Source: Pseudonocardia sp. CNS-004 (lineage in GTDB: Bacteria; Actinomycetota; Actinomycetes; Mycobacteriales; Pseudonocardiaceae). From it: 64,000 nt of DNA. The stretch spans positions 62,001-126,000 of the forward strand of contig MKJV01000072.1 of the NCBI GenBank assembly GCA_001942185.1, written 5' to 3'. The notes beneath the pieces are model-generated. The model worked only from the letters and a program-made list of their open reading frames with translations. It was not told the DNA's origin and searched no databases. Positions 60,385-64,000 of this stretch are shown in pieces; positions within the stretch are counted from its first letter, which is position 1, and every line of letters starts with the position of its first letter. The position numbers and the translations under genes were made by a program.

Positions 60385-60813
60385 TCAGGCGAAGTCGGCG
60401 GGGGTGAACTCCTTCGGCTCGACCAGCACCATCCAGTTGCCGGAGTTGTCACGGGCGACGGCCTCGATCCCGTACGGGCGCTCCTCCGGGGTCTGGAGGA
60501 ACTCCACGCCCTTCGCCTGCAGGTCCTCGAAGGTCTTGCGGCAGTCGTCGACCTTCATGCCGATGCCGAACATGTTGCCGGCGTCGAGGGCCCGGTTGAT
60601 CGAGGCCACCATGTCGTCCGGGATCGGCGGCCCGGGAACCGTGAGGTGGATCTGCAGGTCCGGTTGGGTCGGGGTCTTCACGGTGCACCACCGGTAGCCC
60701 CCGCCGAGGGTGATGTCGGTGTGCTCCTGGAGGCCGAGCACGTCGACGTAGAAGGCCTTGGCGGCGTCGACGTCCTTCACGAACACGCTGGCGATGGATA
60801 CGGCTGTGATCAT
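60385..60813 (-). CDS. VOC-superfamily (glyoxalase/dioxygenase fold) protein
   Basis: An intact 142-residue protein with two beta-alpha-beta-beta-beta modules. VSIASVFVKDVDAAKAFYVD and VLGLQEHTDITLGGGYRWCT form the first, GMKVDDCRKTFEDLQAKGVE and YGIEAVARDNSGNWMVLVEP the second. Members are lyases, dioxygenases or drug-binding proteins; none can be chosen here. Start ATG 60813. It is 10 bp downstream of the AraC-type gene on the same strand, so the two are co-transcribed. Confidence 0.88.
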   Translation of the reverse strand: MITAVSIASVFVKDVDAAKAFYVDVLGLQEHTDITLGGGYRWCTVKTPTQPDLQIHLTVPGPPIPDDMVASINRALDAGNMFGIGMKVDDCRKTFEDLQAKGVEFLQTPEERPYGIEAVARDNSGNWMVLVEPKEFTPADFA

Positions 60814-60823
60814 TCGCCAGAGG

Positions 60824-61282
60824 CTACGAGCCTGCTGCCGTCGGCGGCTTCTCCTCGGTTGCGCAACCGCGCTGCTCGGCCAGTCCCCACATGAACACGA
60901 AGCACCCCGGGATGTGCGGCGCGCCGGTGGCGGCCCAGCGTCTCTGGAACTCGCTCGGCGACTCGCCGACCAGGTCCCGGAACCGGCTGCTGAACGAGCC
61001 GAGGCTGGAGAAGCCGACGGCGTGGCAGACCTCGGTGACGGTCAGGTTCGTGGCGCGCAGCAGGTCCTGGGCGCGCTCGACGCGCCTGCGCGACAGGTGC
61101 GCCGCGGGCGAGATCCCGTACGTGGCGGTGAACAGCCGCTGGAAGTGGAACTTGCTGATCCCCGCGACCGCGGCGATCGCCTCCAGGTCGAGCGGCTCGG
61201 TGTAGTGCCGGTCGACGTGGTCGCGCGCGCGGCGCAGGTGCACCAGCAGGTCGTCCGGGGCCCGGCGGGTCGGGGCGCTCAC
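60824..61282 (-). CDS. AraC-family transcriptional regulator
   Basis: A 152-residue protein, little more than the two-HTH AraC domain. DHVDRHYTEPLDLEAIAAVA with AGISKFHFQRLFTATYGISP is the first HTH; AQDLLRATNLTVTEVCHAVG and FSSLGSFSSRFRDLVGESPS the second. There is no N-terminal effector domain. GTG start 61282, without a good ribosome-binding site. The short C-terminus GCFVFMWGLAEQRGCATEEK is unusual. Probably controls itself and the VOC gene. Confidence 0.9.
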   Translation of the reverse strand: MSAPTRRAPDDLLVHLRRARDHVDRHYTEPLDLEAIAAVAGISKFHFQRLFTATYGISPAAHLSRRRVERAQDLLRATNLTVTEVCHAVGFSSLGSFSSRFRDLVGESPSEFQRRWAATGAPHIPGCFVFMWGLAEQRGCATEEKPPTAAGS

Positions 61283-61332
61283 CTCGAGGAGTTTAGGCCG
61301 TATCCCGCGGATCGTGACCGCGGCATTCGCGC

Positions 61333-61417
61333 CCAGATCGCCCCTGGCTGCGTTGTCGGACCGACCGGGTATGCCGATACAACGCCTCGGCCCTCCGCCT
61401 TGCCAGGGGCGATCTGG
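61333..61417. repeat. Nested inverted repeat, 16-bp perfect outer arms
   Basis: CCAGATCGCCCCTGGC (61333-61348) and its exact complement (61402-61417) enclose a second, imperfect hairpin: GCGTTGTCGG (61350-61359) against CCGATACAACGC (61374-61385). It fills much of the 193-bp gap between the CAP-domain gene and the AraC-type gene. It looks like a dispersed structured element rather than a simple operator. Confidence 0.75.
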
Positions 61418-61475
61418 ATCACGAACCCCCTCGCCCGAGATCCACGGGACACGGCCGACAGCGCCCCGACGTGGT

Positions 61476-61949
61476 CTACCGGGGTGTGCCGAAGTCCTGC
61501 GTCCAGTAGCCGTCGACGACGGCGACGCCGATGTCCTCGAAGCCGCAGTTGAGGATGTTGTCGCGGTGGGCCTCGCTGTTCATCCACATCGACATCACCC
61601 GCTCGGGTGAGGTCGTGCCCGAGGCGACGTTCTCCCCGACCGAGCTCCACTCGTAGCCGGCCCTGGTGGCGCGCTTGCCCACGGTGGAGCCGTCCGAGCC
61701 CTTGTGGGTCATCTTCCCCATGTCCGCCTGGTCCCGCGAGTGGGCCTGCGCGGCGTCCGTGAGGTGGCTGTCGACGGTGACGGGATCGCAGCCCGCCTCC
61801 TGGCGCTCCTGGTTGACCATGGCGACGACGGTGTCGGTGTCGTCGGCGGCGGTCGCGGCGTAGGCCGCGGTGGCGGGCACGGTGCATGCCACAGCGACCA
61901 GGGCGGCGACGAGCGGTAGGCGGGCGGCCCCGCCGATACGTTCTCTCAC
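61476..61949 (-). CDS. Secreted CAP-domain (SCP/PR-1) protein
   Basis: An intact 157-residue exported protein. LPLVAALVAVACTVPATAAY is a Sec signal peptide, cleaved near AYAATAADD. The CAP domain starts DTVVAMVNQERQEAGCDPVT. SHLTDAAQAHSRDQADMGKM and RAGYEWSSVGENVASGTTSP are typical; MNSEAHRDNILNCGFEDIGV is the CAP signature with the His and Glu. It has two cysteines (GCDPV and NCGFED) able to form a disulfide. GTG start 61949. Role outside the cell unknown. Confidence 0.9.
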   Translation of the reverse strand: MRERIGGAARLPLVAALVAVACTVPATAAYAATAADDTDTVVAMVNQERQEAGCDPVTVDSHLTDAAQAHSRDQADMGKMTHKGSDGSTVGKRATRAGYEWSSVGENVASGTTSPERVMSMWMNSEAHRDNILNCGFEDIGVAVVDGYWTQDFGTPR

Positions 61950-62050
61950 ACCCGTACAACACCCGAACGGGCGAACGGGATACGCCGGATGTCACGTCCC
62001 GTGACGCAAATGTCGATCACCGTCGCCGGGCTCGGGGAGAGAATGCGGCC

Positions 62051-63276
62051 ATGCGGGTTCTGATCGCTGCCCTGGGTTCGCGGGGCGACGTCGCCCCGTT
62101 CGTCGGTCTCGGCGAGCGCCTGACGGCCGCGGGACACGAGGTGACCGTGGCCGCCCATGCCGAGTTCGCCCCTCTCGCCCGCTCGGGCGGGCTCGGGTTC
62201 GCGTGCCTCGCGGGCGACGCCCGGTCGATCGCCGACTTCCCGCGAGGCTGGCGCACCTCGCCGCGCTTCCTCGCCGACCAGGCGCGGCGCTTGACGCGGT
62301 ACCTCGCGGACGCCGCCGTCGATCTGCTCGCGGCGGCGCGGCACGCGGACGTCCTGCTCGTGAACCTGACGGCGATGTTCGGGTACGAGATCGCGGACGG
62401 GCTCGGCATACCCGGCGTGGGCGTCTACTCCCAGCCGGTGGAGCCGACCGGCGACTTCCCGCCGATGCTGTTCCACTCCGCGCGCTCATGGGGGAGCGTC
62501 GGCAACCGGGTCGCCGGGCGGCTCGCGCTGGCCTCGATCACGCCGTACCACCGGGCCGCGGCCGGGGTGCGGGCCGAGCTCGGGCTACCCGCCCGCTCGT
62601 ACCGGCAACGGGCCCGGCGGCAGCGTGAGCGGCGCTGGCCCGTGCTGCACGGCTACAGCGCGCACGTGCTGCCGCGGCCCGCGGACTGGCGGCCCGGCCT
62701 CGAGGTCGTCGGGTACTGGCCCGCCCACCAGCCGGCCGGCTGGACCCCGTCCGCGGACCTCGTCGACTTCCTCGGGGCGGGACCCGCGCCGGTGTTCATC
62801 GGCTTCGGCAGCATGGCCTCCGGCCAGGACGGATGGCTGTCCGCGACCGTCTCCGGCGCGTTGCGGCGCGCCGGTGGGCGGGCGGTGGTGCAGGCAGGCT
62901 GGGCCGGGTTGGAAGGCGCCGGCTCCGACGTGCTCACCATCGGTGACGTCCCGCACGCGTGGCTCTTCCCGCGGATGGCCGGCGTGGTGCACCACGGCGG
63001 GGCCGGCACCGCCGGTGCCGCGTTCCTCGCCGGCACGCCGGCCGTGGCGGTTCCGGTCTACGCCGACCAGCCGCTGTGGGGCGAGCGGATCCGCGTCCTC
63101 GGCGCCGGCCCGCCGCCCCTGCCGTTCGGCGAGCTGACGGCAGAGACGCTCGCGGAGCGCGTCCGCGACCTGCGCAGCGGCCGGTACCGGGCGCGGCCGC
63201 CGCGCTCGGCGGGCGAGTGCGCACCGAGGACGGCGCCGCCCGCGTGATCGAGACGCTGGACCGGCTCGCCGGCTGA
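62051..63276 (+). CDS. UDP-glycosyltransferase, GT1 sterol/macrolide type (frameshifted near its end)
   Basis: A GT-B fold enzyme of about 408 residues. MRVLIAALGSRGDVAPFVGL is the N-terminal acceptor domain start typical of GT1 proteins. PAPVFIGFGSMASGQDGWLS and PRMAGVVHHGGAGTAGAAFL (donor-sugar signature) with VPVYADQPLWGERIRVLGAG form the C-terminal domain. The frame breaks at about 63192: RYRA should join AAAALGGRVRTEDGAARVIE and end at 63276. Start ATG 62051. It would glycosylate a lipid or natural product; the acceptor is unknown. Confidence 0.88.
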
Positions 63277-63284
63277 TCCCGGTC

Positions 63285-64000
63285 TCAGCAGGGCTGGTCG
63301 ACCCCCGACGGGGTGTCCTCGCCGAGGGGTGCCGACTGCAGCTCGTTGCCGCAGATCTGCCCCTGCCGGGCGTCGGACTCGACCTGGAAGGCCTCGGCGA
63401 CGTCGGTGATCTGGTTGCCCTCGACGACGTTGCCGCCCTTGTCGTACTCCGCGTCGTCACTCTTGATCTTGATGGCGACACCGGCGGAGTCGCTGATGGT
63501 GTTGTTGCGCACGACGTTGTCATGGCCGCGCAGCTCGATGTTGCTGCCGTCGAAATCGACGGACTCCACGTTGCCGGAGCACTCGTTGTTCTCGAACACG
63601 TTGTCGTGCGCGTTCTCCTTGACGTTGAAGCACTCCGAGCCGAACGTGCGGATGACGTTGCCGGTGACGCGGTTGCCGGAGCTCTCGTCGTTCTCGTGCA
63701 TCGGCTGGCTGTCGGACTCCGGGCTCGTGCCGATGTAGACGCCCTCGCCGTTGTGGTACTCGAACCGGTCGCTGTCGTCGCCCTTCTTGCCGAACATGCC
63801 GCAGTACTGGATCACCGAGTCGGCGATGACGTTGTCGTGCGCGTTGTTGCGCAGCCGGATGCACTCGCCGCCCGCACCGCTGAGGAACATGTTGCGGATC
63901 TCGATGCCGGTGATGTCGCGGGAGACGTCGGACGCGCCGACGTAGATCAGCCGCCCGTCCTCGACGTCGGTGGCCACGCTCTGCTTGAAGGCCGTGACCC
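63285..64000 (-). CDS. Right-handed parallel beta-helix protein, C-terminal part (runs off right edge)
   Basis: At least 237 residues, continuing past base 64000. It is very acidic, with repeats of the NxVxxNxI type: IRNMFLSGAGGECIRLRNNA, HDNVIADSVIQYCGMFGKKG, GNRVTGNVIRTFGSECFNVK and HDNVVRNNTISDSAGVAIKI. Such ladders mark pectate-lyase-like/NosD-type beta-helices, usually extracellular polysaccharide-active or binding proteins. Four cysteines occur (GECIR, QYCGM, SECFN, ICGNE). It ends GEDTPSGVDQPC. The signal peptide and N-terminus are outside the window. Convergent with the glycosyltransferase, only 8 bp apart. Confidence 0.85.
   Translation of the reverse strand, partial: VTAFKQSVATDVEDGRLIYVGASDVSRDITGIEIRNMFLSGAGGECIRLRNNAHDNVIADSVIQYCGMFGKKGDDSDRFEYHNGEGVYIGTSPESDSQPMHENDESSGNRVTGNVIRTFGSECFNVKENAHDNVFENNECSGNVESVDFDGSNIELRGHDNVVRNNTISDSAGVAIKIKSDDAEYDKGGNVVEGNQITDVAEAFQVESDARQGQICGNELQSAPLGEDTPSGVDQPC

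Overview
The window is a very GC-rich actinobacterial chromosome segment. A mycobacterial-type LexA box, NDMA-dependent (mycofactocin-type) alcohol dehydrogenases, an F420-type luciferase-like oxidoreductase, an MshC/CysS-like ligase and a DUF222 gene all point to Actinobacteria. Gene content and dispersed palindromes would fit Pseudonocardia or a relative, but the genus is an inference. No rRNA, tRNA, CRISPR, prophage or transposase was seen.

Layout. 1-11.5 kb holds unrelated genes: a DUF222 start, a phosphotransferase, a fused aminodeoxychorismate synthase/lyase, a divergent TetR/dehydrogenase pair with a striking operator, an aldo/keto reductase, the CysS-like ligase, a methyltransferase and a divergent LysR/EamA pair. 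From 11.5 to 26 kb lies a rightward catabolic block: Rieske ferredoxin, two paired amidohydrolases, a haloacetate-dehalogenase-like hydrolase, a LysR regulator, an AAHS transporter, two near-identical dehydrogenases flanking a luciferase-like oxidoreductase, a PaaK-type CoA ligase, a UGSC-family protein with its partner, another dehydrogenase and an amidohydrolase. A leftward histidine kinase - response regulator - IclR cassette (26.1-28.9 kb) faces away from a transport and catabolic block (29.3-47.4 kb). That block has two complete peptide-type ABC importers, one nitrate/taurine-type importer, a second UGSC/partner pair with an extra 76-residue CxxC protein, an SDR and an MHS transporter. 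47.4-53.2 kb (leftward) holds a small stress-type group and a benzoylformate-decarboxylase/LigM pair. 53.3-60.2 kb is a beta-oxidation-like operon (response regulator, two CoA ligases, enoyl-CoA hydratase, hydroxyacyl-CoA dehydrogenase, amidohydrolase). The right end has VOC, AraC, CAP-domain, glycosyltransferase and beta-helix genes.

Taken together, 11.5-60 kb looks like a large accessory catabolic region: uptake of small organic acids or peptide-like compounds, oxidation and CoA activation, with several layers of regulation. Genes are tightly packed with many ATGA or GTGA start/stop overlaps.

About 29 of some 60 genes are broken by a frameshift. Nearly all fit one missing base, often in a C or G run, and the rest of each protein is well conserved. 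I read this as base-level error in the sequence rather than decay, and annotate such genes over their full extent. The most interesting biology is the duplicated UGSC/partner module, whose function I do not know.
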